Part shown: positions 10,963 through 21,182 of the stretch, piece after piece | Layout: every line of letters starts with the position of its first letter | How positions within the stretch are numbered: position 1 is the stretch's first letter | Assembly (NCBI RefSeq): GCF_905171765.1 | Contig: NC_053398.1 | Location: forward strand, 44,112,323 to 44,176,322 | Length of the DNA stretch: 64,000 bases | Source: Bufo bufo | Taxonomy: Eukaryota; Chordata; Amphibia; Anura; Bufonidae | Direction: 5' to 3' | Notes under the pieces: model-generated | The model's database searches: none | What the model saw: only the letters and a program-made list of their open reading frames with translations | What the model was told of the DNA's origin: nothing | Made by a program: the position numbers and the translations under genes

Positions 10963-10998
10963 ATCCAAACAGGTCACGTTCTCCTCTGGATGCTCCTC
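10963..10998. repeat. inverted fragment of the PLE-1 pseudo-LTR
   Basis: ATCCAAACAGGTCACG and the following CTCCTCTGGATGC are the reverse complement of the pseudo-LTR segment near 10727-10768. The switch occurs at the shared GGTGATCC. It marks the outer end of PLE-1 on the right. Confidence 0.75.
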
Positions 10999-10999
10999 T

Positions 11000-11456
11000 A
11001 ATGAACTTTTAAGATTCTGTAAATGCGCCCTCTCAAGTGCCCAGGGCGGCGTCTCAATCGTCCGAGCCCCAGGCAGCACCTCCTCAACGGCTCATAACCC
11101 CGCCCTTCGTGTGCCTCTGCCCGCCCATTTACTCTCCTCCTCTCTCCTTTTCCACTGCGGCTGCGCGGTCAAATTCGTAGCGCAGTGGAAAAGGAGAGAG
11201 GAGGAGAGTAAACGGGCGGGCAGAGGCACACGGAGGGCGGGGTTATGAGCCGTTGAGGAGGTGCTGCCTGGGGCTCGGACGATTAAGACGCCGCCCTGGG
11301 CACTTGAGAGGGCGCATTTACAGAATCTTAAGAGTTCATTTTTGGCTGAAAGAAAACTCCATTAGATACAACAAAGGTACCGTTTTTAAGTTCTGGGTGG
11401 CACATATAACGCTATTTGATCAGTCTAATATGCTCAAATGTGGTGACAGACTCCCT
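11000..11456. mobile_element. TTAA-type palindromic MITE, left end missing
   Basis: Arms 11000-11159 and 11181-11340 are reverse complements with only about five mismatches over 160 bp, around a 21-bp loop. The right outer part (11341-11456) ends in GGTGACAGACTCCCT followed by TTAA (11457-11460). The matching left outer part is absent, because the PLE-1 inverted terminus abuts the left arm. Palindrome arms of this size will form a stable hairpin. Confidence 0.8.
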
Positions 11457-11460
11457 TTAA

Positions 11461-11799
11461 AGGGAAACTGTCACCGGGATTTTGTGTATAGAGCTGAGCA
11501 CATGGGTTGCTAGATGGCCGCTAGCACATCCGCAATACCCAGTCCCCATAGCTCTGTGTGCTTTCATTGTGTAAAAAAAACAATCTGATACATATGCAAA
11601 TTACCCTGAGATGAGTCCTGTCCCTGACTCATCTCACGTACAGGACTCCTCTCAGGTTTATTTGCATATGTATCAAATCGTTTTTTTACACAATAAAAGC
11701 ACACAGAGCTATGGGGACTGGATATTCCGGATGTGCTAGCGGCCATCTAGCAACCCATGTCCTCAGCTCTATACACAAAATCCCGGTGACAGGTTCCCT
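11461..11799. mobile_element. complete 339-bp palindromic TTAA MITE
   Basis: The termini AGGGAAACTGTCACCGGG and its inverted counterpart are flanked by TTAA at 11457-11460 and 11800-11803. The arms pair along most of the length (ATGGCCGCTAGCACATCCG, TGATACATATGCAAAT and others). The left TTAA is shared with the right end of the preceding MITE. A 4-bp TTAA duplication is the piggyBac signature, so the mobilising enzyme is inferred to be piggyBac-like. Confidence 0.85.
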
Positions 11800-11803
11800 T
11801 TAA

Positions 11804-12734
11804 CTTGATTCAGGTAGACTGATGAGAAGTGGCATGAAACAGACCTAGACACGTCATACGCTCCCTCTATAATATCAGTACCTTTAATATCTGAAAAATG
11901 ACAGATACAACGTACGGTAATACCGTTCATGAAGGATTAAACGGTTTCTGACATCTTCTGTTCCATTTTTAACATTACTTTTAATGAAATTCCCCTTTAA
12001 ATTCTCTGTCCCTTGAAATAAAGAAATGAAAGGATTATAGATGAGGGCTGGCCCTGGGGTTACACTTCATTGCTGCGCCAGAGCAGGTGCCTTCTGTATA
12101 CCTCTCATGCATCAAGCACCGGGCGAGCTGTCAGATCTCCGCTGAGCCTGTCACCCACTCACTTATCCAACCAGCTGCTTGAAATGCTCCCTACATTCGC
12201 CAGTTCCCGGGGGAGCCCAGCTTACATTCTCATTTCAAACACACCGTTTGTCTTAAGCTTTATAAAGGTTAATGGGAATAACTCTTGTGTAACAAGGTGG
12301 GGAGGACAGGGAGGGGGGTTATTAACTATTGGACCTCTTCTGATGGCAGTCTCATTCATTTAGAGGTAGCTTGGCTCATTACAGATGAATTTCCTAAGGG
12401 ACCACACACAGCTCGAACCAAAGGGAGGCAGATGTAGAATTGCTGTTGCATCCCTGTGCCCATTAGATGACTCTTTATCATTAGCACCAGTGCAGGTAGA
12501 TGGCAGATCCACATATTTTGGAAAAGGTTTAGCGAATACAAATAATTCCGCGTGAGGTGAACCCGTTCTGAATAGGCAACACTTCATGGGGGAGATTTAT
12601 CAAGACTGGCATTCGTAACACCGGTCTTGATTGAGATTGTGGTAGCGTGAGATGGCCGGTCCATTATCCAGAAATTGAAACTTATGCCATAAATTTCTGT
12701 TGTGACTTGCCCCAGAAAACTGGCGGAAGTCGTC
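11804..12734. other. no gene seen
   Basis: Only short ORFs without recognisable domains. A fragment of the frog-type repeat GGGGGAGATTTATCAAGACTGG begins at about 12590; other copies lie near 43505 and 43798. The rest appears unique. Confidence 0.5.
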
Positions 12735-12738
12735 TTAA

Positions 12739-13150
12739 AGGGGTTATCCAGGAAATAATATTGATGATGTATCCACAGTGTAGGTCATCAATATCACATT
12801 GGCGGGAGTCAGAGTCCCGGCCAATGTGATATTGCCAAGCAGCTGTTTTGGGAAGCTGCGGCGCTCACTGGAGCTCTGGTGAGCGAGGGGATCTCCCGGG
12901 CGCTTACCAAGAACAGCATCCTCCATCGTATAGAGGCTGTGATTGGTATTGCAGCTCATTCCCATTAACTAGGCCATGTGACTGATGTGAAATGACGTCA
13001 CTTGACCTAGCAAAAGGATGCAGTGGTCACGGAGCGCCTGACCTCTTCTAACAGCTGACCGCAGGGGTCCTGGGTATTGAACCCCCACCGATCTGGTATT
13101 GATGACCTATCCTGAGGATAGGTCATCAATATTAATTCCCAAATAGCCCC
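12739..13150. mobile_element. 412-bp TTAA MITE of the GGGGTTATCC family
   Basis: Flanked by TTAA at 12735-12738 and 13151-13154. The left end is AGGGGTTATCCAGGAAATAA, and the right end is the complement of AGGGGCTATTTGGGAATTAA. Inside are paired blocks such as GATGACCTATCC / GGATAGGTCATC and a palindromic TGACGTCA near 12993. Related copies are at 48703, 49793-50115, 54884-55579 and 59960-60237. Confidence 0.8.
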
Positions 13151-13154
13151 TTAA

Positions 13155-13981
13155 AATGCTTAGGCCTTGCCCACTTCTTACTGAAATTGTGAGTGCAGTG
13201 TAAAAAAAAAAAAAGGGCAAAACAGGGCTTGCTCAAAAACGTGTGACTTTTTGGTACGGCCGTTTTGGTGCAATGGGCTTGATGAACCTCACCCCATTTC
13301 TTTCTCTGCTTCATAACGAATTGCAAAAAGTGAGCTGCCATTTTTATATATGTAAAAAATTATGTATGAACATAAGTAAAAGTGATAACATAATCTATAG
13401 GAGGGTCTTGATCATTTGGCGTCCACTACTTGCATCTCCTTCACCCTCTCGCCCATTGATTGGGCCAGAAAGGACAAGGAAAAGGGCAGGTCAAGTATCT
13501 ATTGACAGCTTTGATGATTTGTGGAAACACCTGTGCCATCTTGTGTGGCAAATACAGCAACGTACCCTGCTGTTTCTACCACTTTCCATAGAACTCAATG
13601 GACATAGCAGTATTTGGTGTCCTCTCCTATGTTAAAGGGATTGTCTCATCTCGCCATTACTAAGGCAAGATGAGACTGAGTCCTGACCACCAGGTGGCTG
13701 GGAAACAGCGGAACCGGCTGAAATTTGCTATTTCTGTAGCTCCCATTGTAGCGCATGAGAGCTACGGGAACAGCGCAGCACAGCAAGCTATGCTGTTTAC
13801 AATGTACTGCTCTTAAACTTGATCTGTAAATCCAAAAGTTTGACTTTAGTTAAACAAATAGCCATGGTAACCTGGATAGGAGGCTTAAAATGGTATTCTG
13901 GGTACCCAGTGATTTTCTTTTTTACTGTTCCTTAAAATGTGTGGTCCTGTGGATTGGAAAGCCAAGCTGGTCCTTTTCAGC
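13155..13981. other. no gene; repeat fragment
   Basis: A TTAA-type terminus (TTAAAGGGATTGTCTCATCTC) starts at about 13632, but no matching right end was found, so it is a truncated MITE. Other sequence is unclassified. Confidence 0.4.
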
Positions 13982-13986
13982 CCAGC

Positions 13987-14638
13987 TGTCACGAGGGTAT
14001 CGAGAACCACGCCTGACTCCGTTATACCCGGGGTCAGGAAGTCGCAGCGGTTGGCTGCACGCTCTATTTAAGATAAGGCTGTTTTCCTTATGGTAGCTTT
14101 CTGGGTTTGCTTTGCAAACCCTTTTGGCTCACTCAGGGATCTGTAGCTCCTTCTCCTCAGCTGTTCCTTGTCCAGCACTCCCAGACCTCCTTATATTCCT
14201 CTCTCACACTTCTCTGGTTTCTAGAGATAGAGCTTCCTGCCTGGACATCTATTCTGACCCTCTGGAGCTGTGTTGCTGCGTTCTCTGGTAGTTGGTCCAG
14301 AACGCTACCCTCCGGATCCGTGTTGGACCTTTGTGGTCTATTGTGGTCGCCCACCTGGGTGTATGTGTTTGTCTGTTTTGTCTGTCCTCTCCCTGGTGTT
14401 TCCCTCTTAGTGATAGTGGTGCGGACTAGCGATCCCACCGGCCCGTTCACTATCCAGGGCTCATATTAGGGAAAGCCAGGGTTTAGGCACGTGATCGCCG
14501 CACGGGTGAGGAACCCGTCTAGGGACGTCAGGGCAATCAGGTGCCAGCCGCAAGGTGAGTTAGGGGTCACCACCTTTCCCTCTCTCTTGTGCAGGGCTTT
14601 CCCTGTTTTCCTCCCTGTGCGTGACGTCGGTCATTACA
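13987..14638. mobile_element. solo LTR of an LTR retrotransposon, 652 bp
   Basis: It starts TGTCACGAGG and ends GGTCATTACA, i.e. the canonical TG...CA ends. The exact 5-bp direct repeat CCAGC flanks it at 13982-13986 and 14639-14643, the duplication length usual for Ty3/gypsy-like or retroviral-type integrases. A TATTTAAG box at 14066 could be the promoter. No internal coding region or second LTR is present, so it arose by LTR-LTR recombination. Orientation is taken from the TATA-like box and is only tentative. Confidence 0.85.
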
Positions 14639-14643
14639 CCAGC

Positions 14644-15528
14644 CAAGTGTACACAATTTAACCAATTATACATCCTGCATGTTTCTGTTCCATTACCCAA
14701 ATGTGCAAGACAGTGGGGCATTTTTATCTTGGGCTGCATGACCTACCAAAGCCTTCTTCCAAGTCCCAGATTTTCCCGCGGTACAGGACTGTCTTTTTGG
14801 ATTGACGAGAAGCACAGCTCACTGATTTTTGTAGACCGTCACATAACTTGGTTGAGAAGGCTGACTGGAATTTGTTAAGACTTTGAACCTGCATGGGGCA
14901 ATGCATGCCCACAAAATGTCTTACACAGTGAATGTGGCCAGAATGCATGCTCTACCACCCTTGTGAGGTGCTTGCAGGTTGTAACTAATTGAAACAGGCG
15001 GACAGTAACAGGCAGTGTTTAACAGATGCGTTGAAAAGCTACAGTATAACATTATATTGGAACCTTGTGTAATTTTTACACAGTGCAAACATTAAAGAGC
15101 ATTACTGTAATTTCAAGTTATCCCTTGATAGCTGATAACTATTAGATGAGTGGTGGGACCTCCACTAATCATAAAAATGGGGGCCCCTTATCCCAGAAAT
15201 GGCCAACAACTGTACTGGTATCTCTAGAAATCCCGTAGTTACCAGATTACACCTTTCAAAATGGTAGTGTCACTGTTCTTTCACACAGTTCCATTTAATA
15301 GAGATTGGTGTGATTAGCAAACTTCTAAATCCCTTCATTTGTAAAATATGCCTGCATCCACCTGACAAAAAGCTGTGAAGTCATGGCCACTAGGGGTCTC
15401 ACTTCCAGCTAAGTTGCAGTCCATTTCCTATTGTCAGAAGACGGCGGCGACGCTAAAGACATTTGAGAGGAAGTGGGGGCATGTCAGAGATAGCTGAGAT
15501 CCTGAACCTGATAAAAGAATTGATTCTA
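14644..15528. other. no gene seen
   Basis: Mostly unclassified. 15110-15260 resembles a degenerate frog repeat (TTATCCCTTGATAGCTGATAAC and GGTGGGACC). No domain-bearing ORF. Confidence 0.4.
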
Positions 15529-16838
15529 CAGTCGTGGCCAAAAGTTTTGAGACTGATAGCAACCCATTCTTTCATAATCACTTCTTGGAGTTTGTCAGAA
15601 TTAGTGGGTTTTTGTTTGTCCACCCGCCTCTTGAGGATTGACCACAAGTTCTCAATGGGATTAAGATCTGGGGAGTTTCCAGGCCATGGACCCAAAATGT
15701 CAACGTTTTGGTCCCCGAGCCACTTAGTTATCACTTTTGCCTTATGGCACGGTGCTCCATCGTGCTGGAAAATGCATTGTTCTTCACCAAACTGTTGTTG
15801 GATTGTTGGAAGAAGTTGCTGTTGGAGGGTGTTTTGGTACCATTCTTTATTCATGGCTGTGTTTTTGGGCAAAATTGTGAGTGAGCCACTCCCTTGGATG
15901 AGAAGCAACCCCACACATGAATGGTTTCAGGATGCTTTACTGTTGGCATGACACAGGACTGATGGTAGCGCTCACCTTTTCTTCTCCGGACAAGCCTTTT
16001 TCCAGATGCCCCAAACAATCGGAAAGAGGCTTCATTGGAGAATATTACTTTGCCCCAGTCCTCAGCAGTCCATTCACCATACTTTCTGCAGAAGATCAAT
16101 CTGTCCCTGATTTTTTTTTTTGGAGAGAAGTGGCTTCTTTGCTGGTCTTCTTGACACCAGGCCATCTTCCAAAAGTCTTCGCCTCACTGTGCGTGCTGAT
16201 GCGCTCACACCTGCCTGCTGCCATTCCTGAGCAAGCTCTGCACTGGTGGCACTCCGATCCCGCAGCTGAATCCTCTTTAGGAGACCATCCTGGCGCTTGC
16301 TGGACTTTCTTGGACGCCCTGAAGCCTTCTTAACAAGAATTGAACCTCTTTCCTTGAAGTTCTTGATGATCCTATAAATTGTTGATTGAGGTTCAATCTT
16401 AGTAGCCACAATATCCTTGCCTGTGAAGCCATTTTTATACAACGCAATGATGGCTGCATGCGTTTCTTTGCAGGTCACCATGGTTAACAATGGAAGAACA
16501 ATGATTTCAAGCATCACCCTCCTTTTAACAGGTCAAGTCTGCCATTTTAACCCAATCAGCCTGACATAATGATCTCCAGCCTTGTGCTCGTCAACATTCT
16601 CACCTGAGTTAACAAGATGATTACTGAAATGATCTCAGTAGGTCCTTTAATGACAGCAATGAAATGCAGTGGAAAGGTTTTTTTGGGATTAAGTTAATTT
16701 TCATGGCAAAGAAGGACTATGCAATTCATCTGATCACTCTTCATAACATTCTGGAGTATATGCAAATTGCTATTATAAAAACGTAAGCAGCAACTTTTCC
16801 AATATTTATCTAATTCTCAAAACTTTTGGCCACGACTG
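15529..16838 (-). mobile_element. Tc1-1, decayed Tc1/mariner element (DD35E type)
   Basis: Inverted ends CAGTCGTGGCCAAAAGTTTTGAGA, with TA at 15527-15528 and 16839-16840. Compared with Tc1-5 (29739-35924) it lacks about 240 bp of the transposase 3' end and 3' noncoding region. Its undisturbed TTAA near 16646 represents the empty site of the insertion in Tc1-5. Confidence 0.9.
15541..16481 (-). pseudogene. Tc1-1 transposase pseudogene
   Basis: The protein would cut and paste the element at TA dinucleotides. ATG is the complement of 16479-16481 (MVTCKETHAAIIALYK). The N-terminal helix-turn-helix and GRPRKSSK hook are readable. A one-base expansion of a T-run near 16115 shifts the frame, and a one-base loss near 15887 shifts it again. 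Remaining motifs are the first Asp in a substituted VIFSNEASFRL (expected D is N here), HDGAPCHKAK and PDLNPIENLWSILKRR. The C-terminus is deleted. The Asp-to-Asn change at the first catalytic position would abolish activity even without the frameshifts. Confidence 0.85.
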
Positions 16839-18148
16839 TACACTGCTTCTGAACATCTCAGGAGAATACTGTGTGTCTGTAAGTGTGATCTCCCCCTCCT
16901 TATCTGTTCTTTGAGCCCTGCATCTAAAAACAAACATAGGAGAAGTAAGGGAAAGGGTGTCACAGCAATACAGTGCTGGCAGAAGGGAGATATCCCCTGC
17001 TTCTGAATTTAATGCATCTAGCTGTGCAGCTGAAACATTGAATAATATGGCTCAAAAACATCAGGAAGCCTGAAACATAACTCTTCCTTCACAGTTTTGA
17101 TTCTACAAACAAGCAAAGCCATTAAGCAAATTTTTTTTTTTTTTTAACTCATTAAGGTTATCACCTTTCCACATTTTCAGTTTTTAAGAAAATCTTGGAA
17201 GATTGCATTAAAAATTATTTGGTTTTATGTTAGATTTGCCAGCATTAATTTATAAAGAAAGTCTACATTAAAGGAGTACAGAGGTTACCAAATGGCTTTT
17301 TTTTTTTTTTTTACAATCTTCATTTCCAGACTGGTAAAGTAGAGCACATGTGAAGTATACAGTATATTCATAGACCCTTTCCAATTATCATTCATTAGTC
17401 ACTTCCGCGCTGAGATGACTTCTATTATAGCAACTTCCCTCAGCAGATAAAGCAGTCATTGCCCTTGTGTGTCGGCTTTTGATGCCCATGGGTTGAAACC
17501 GCAGATTTCTCGGCCCGTCCTACTGTTGTTATTTTCCAGCGTCATTCCAATAATTAGAAAAAGCGCACACCTTTAAGAATCAGTGTGTTAGAGATCCTAT
17601 TTATATCAAGTCGGCAGTTGCTCTTGAAATGCATATGGAGCCACTTCCACTGATGAAAGTAAAATCTACACAGACCTCAGAAAAAGCACAGAAGTTTCTC
17701 TCTTGAAGAAGAATCCCGTGGGACATTTGAGCACAGATAGAATGTGAAGTCGAAGGCAGCTTGCTTCTGTCTTCTTGTCGTCTGCTGTTAAACCTCCGAT
17801 CCTGTTTGATCCCCTTCTCCTCTTGTACGTGGAGTGGATTTAAAAAATATTCTATCTAAGCTTTAGGGTTATAGCATATACTTTCCTAAATGTCTAACGG
17901 GTCTCCCTCTCTTTTTTTTTTTTTATTCCTTAAGAATTATATTGAGGAATTCAACAAGGAGCCATAGCGCAGAACTAAACCTAAGGCTCTGTTATAGCAA
18001 AGAACGTTCTGCACACAATCTTGTTCCTCTGAATGTTAGAACAGCTGTGTTTTGCTGAGAATATCATTTAGATGTTCCTCAAAGTAGTCTGCTGTGGCCT
18101 TGGATAAATATGGTATGTTCTAATTTTATCTGTAATAGACGTCAGTTT
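16839..18148. other. no gene; unique-looking sequence
   Basis: There are two T-runs (17130-17145, 17298-17312). From about 17390 to 17900 the sequence is compositionally balanced and shares nothing with the repeats in the window; it includes CAATAATTAGAAA, a homeodomain-type TAATTA core. It could be conserved noncoding intronic DNA, but this cannot be decided here. Confidence 0.35.
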
Positions 18149-18457
18149 GGCCTCATGCACACGACCGTTGTTCTGGTCCGCATCTAAACCGTAGTATTTG
18201 CGGATTGGATGCGGACCCGTTCACTTCAATGGCGCCGCAAAAGATGCGGACAGCACTCCGTGTGCTTTCCGCATCTGTTGTTCCGTTCCGTGGTCCGCCA
18301 AAAAAATAAAACCTGTCCTATTCTTGTCCGTTTTGCGGACAAGAATAGGCAGTTATATTAATTGCTTTCCACGCCATTCTGAAAATTGTGGAACGCACAC
18401 GGACGCCATCTGTGTTTTGCGGACTGCAAAACACACAACTGTCGTGTGCATGAGGCC
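18149..18457. mobile_element. foldback MITE, GGCCTCATGCACACGACCG family
   Basis: The termini GGCCTCATGCACACGACCGT and the reverse complement at 18438-18457 bound internal paired blocks (CTATTCTTGTCCG / CGGACAAGAATAG, 18320-18347). Relatives occur at 39519-39794, 47467-48363 and 62163-62599. No coding capacity. Confidence 0.75.
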
Positions 18458-20127
18458 TAAAATGAATGATTTTCTCAGTTTAGTGTTGACCGATCAGACT
18501 CTGAAAGGGTAAAGGGGTTGGAACATCGTGCACTTTGGTGGCATATCGCTAGGATGAGCCACCAATGTCCGATAGATGCAGGTCCTATCTTTGAGACCCA
18601 CACCTATCTCCAAAACCGGCCCCCGAAAGTAAGAGAGAGCGCACTGCGCATGCGCTCCGTTCACTTCCATGGGAGTTCCAAAAAGAGCCAAGCAAGTGCA
18701 TTCAGCTGTTTCTTGAACTCCCAAAGAAGTGAATGGAAAGAGCACAACAAAAGCATGGCCACCTCTCCATTCATCGCTGTAGGAGTTCCAGAAATAGCCT
18801 CGGCTATTTTCCGGCACTCCCATAGAATAGAATGAAGAGTGGCCTAGGATGAAAAGAATGCCTAGGATAAACACATGTCGATCCTAGGATACATAATTAT
18901 ATAAGGGAAGCTAGATGGACCATGAGGTCTTTTTCTGCCATCGGTCTTCTGTGTTTCTATGAACATTGCTCTTCACATGCTGTCTTTCGATGCCAGCAAT
19001 TTGGTGAGGATTCCACACCAAAAAGTCACCAGTGGCCATGTGAAGCCTGCCTCCCGCTGTTTGTGCTCCTTGTTTAAAGCCAAGACCATGCTAAGAAACA
19101 ACTTGTCTTTTCTTGATGCAGTGTCCAGATGGTTGCTGCTAGAAGCTATAGCTGGTGTCTGTTAGTGGTTTAGCTCTGATCAATCGAAGTTAGCTGCTAG
19201 CTGTTCCACAGCATTGGCATTCAGAAAACAAAGAAATCTGTGCCAGAAACTGACCTGTGGTGTGGATTTTAAATCTGCAGCATCTCCACCACAGTCTTCA
19301 CCCTTCGCAATGCACGGGTTGAAATCCGCAGGGAAAATTCCTGTGTACCCTAAACCAAATTATACTTTATAAAACTACAGGTCTTGGGATGCAGAGGAAC
19401 ATGGCCTACAGCTGTTTCAGGTGGTCTCACACTTTGTAAGGGTCTAATTCTCTTGTTTTATTGTTGACCCTGATGCTTTATCTCTCCGTTGTATCGATTT
19501 GCCCTGTGACTGGTTTACCGGCCCAGTGAATGCCGCATCGAGGTGCAGACCCATTGACTTCAATGGATCAGCGATCTGCATGTTGCAGCCAAAGATAAGA
19601 CAGGTCCTATTTTTGCAGCATGGACGCACAGACCCGGAAGTACATGGCAAAAAGGACATGGGGCCTAAATGTATATTTAACTTACAGGAGGTTTAAAGTA
19701 GTTCAAGGCCTTTTGGTTCCTTGTCTGCTGTCAGTTCTACTTTGAGTGGAAATTCTTGAAGAAATGAATCCTCATTGACCTGTACTGTGCTTCTGGCATT
19801 CACCCGCCAACAGTTTTCTTATCTGTTCTTGAGCCCAATGCTCCTCCTGCCCCTTCATCAATAATGTAAAGTGTAACTGTTCTTTCTTACAAATCAAAGG
19901 TTTGGATTGGTGGGGGCCTGAGTACTGAGACCCCCACCAATCGCTAGAACAAATTTTCTGCAGGCGACAGACTCGAAACTTGGAATTTATCTTGAGCCCG
20001 TCTCCTGCAGTAAGGAGAGAGAGCGCTGTATGTGAACACTTCTTACACACTCCTCTTTCTAGCAATCTGGGGGTCTGAGAACACAGACCCCCACTGATCA
20101 AAAGCTTTGATATGTCTTTGTGATATA
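18458..20127. other. no gene; repeat fragments including a LINE tail
   Basis: 18891-18960 has GCTAGATGGACCATGAGG and ends TTCTGTGTTTCTATG, a CR1/L2-type 3' tail like the one at 9900-9963. 19540-19660 holds a foldback-family piece (CCATTGACTTCAATGG). 19895-19945 carries the inverted pair GGATTGGTGGGGG / CCCCCACCAATC. Nothing else is classified. Confidence 0.4.
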
Positions 20128-20821
20128 CAGTTAGGTCCATATATACAGTCAGGTCCATAAATATTGAGACATCGACACAATTCTAACATTTTTGGCTCTA
20201 TACACCAACACAATGGATTTGAAATGAAACGAACAAGCTGTGCTTTAACTGCAGACTGTCAGCTTTAATTTGAGGGTATTTACATCCAAATCAGGTGAAC
20301 GGTGTAGGAATTACAACAGTTTGCATATGTGCCTCCCACTTGTTAATGTAATGGGGCAGAATAATAATCATAAATCAAACTTTCACTTTTTAATACTTGG
20401 TTGCAAATCCTTTGCAGTCAATTACAGCCTGAAGTCTGGAACGCATAGACATCACCAGACGCTGGGTTTTATCCCTGGTGATGCTCTGCCTGGCCTCTAC
20501 TGCAACTGTCTTCAGTTCCTGCTTGTTCTTGGGGCATTTTCCCTTCAGTTTTGTCTTCAGCAAGTGAAATGCATGCTCAATCGGATTCAGGTCAGGTGAT
20601 TGACTTGGCCATTGCATAACATTCCACTTATTTCCCTTAAAAAACTCTTTGGTTGCTTTTGCAGTATGCTTTGGGTCATTGTCCATCTGCACGGTGAAGC
20701 GCCGTCCAATAAGTTCTGAAGCATTTGGCTGAATATGAGCAGATAATATTGCCCGAAACTCTTCAGAATTCATCCTGCTGCTTTTGTCAGCAGTCACATC
20801 ATCAATAAATACAAGAGAACC

Positions 20822-20887
20822 AGTTCCATTGGCAGCCATACATGCCCACGCCATGACACTACCACCACCATGCTTCACTAATGAGGT
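20822..20887. repeat. 66-bp direct repeat, left copy (PLE-2 target duplication)
   Basis: Runs from AGTTCCATTGGCAGCC to CTTCACTAATGAGGT. It matches 28760-28825 with one substitution (A to G near position 59). Confidence 0.85.
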
Positions 20888-21182
20888 AAAAAAGGGGATG
20901 GGGGGGTAGGGTGTGTGGACACTCCCAATCCCCCTTCAAGTAGACCCTGGAAAAAGCGCCAATCCAAACAAGGGGTGATGGGAAAGGGGGGTGGGGGGTT
21001 GGGCTAGGTAGCAGATGATGACAGGATATAATGCAATAAAAAACAATGGTGTGGATTAAAAACAATGGTGTGGATTAAAATCGATGGGTGAAGGACAGGA
21101 TGGATGGAAGGAAAATGAAAAGCATAGAAAATAAAATTATAAGTATATATATATGTAAGGATGTACACTGTATATTACTTAA

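Larger units (their letters stand above)
4381..10998 (-). mobile_element. Penelope-like retroelement PLE-1
   Basis: Two direct copies of an about 737-bp pseudo-LTR (4381-5119 and 10227-10962) flank a minus-strand coding region for an N-terminal coiled-coil part, a Penelope-type reverse transcriptase and a frame-shifted GIY-YIG endonuclease (together 6434-10180). A G-rich polypurine tract (5596-5999) lies in the 3' part. A LINE fragment (about 9119-9963) interrupts the 5' coding part. Beyond the upstream pseudo-LTR, 10963-10998 is an inverted copy of internal pseudo-LTR sequence, a terminal arrangement known in Penelope elements. No short target duplication was found at the outer ends. Confidence 0.9.

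Noticed and set aside
14107..14469. ORF of 120 aa in the solo LTR
   Set aside because: LTR sequence with no domain; the opposite strand is also open.
15463..16333. Plus-strand ORFs of 138-162 aa over Tc1-1 (also 30042-30371 over Tc1-5)
   Set aside because: Antisense shadows of the transposase; the minus strand carries the catalytic motifs.
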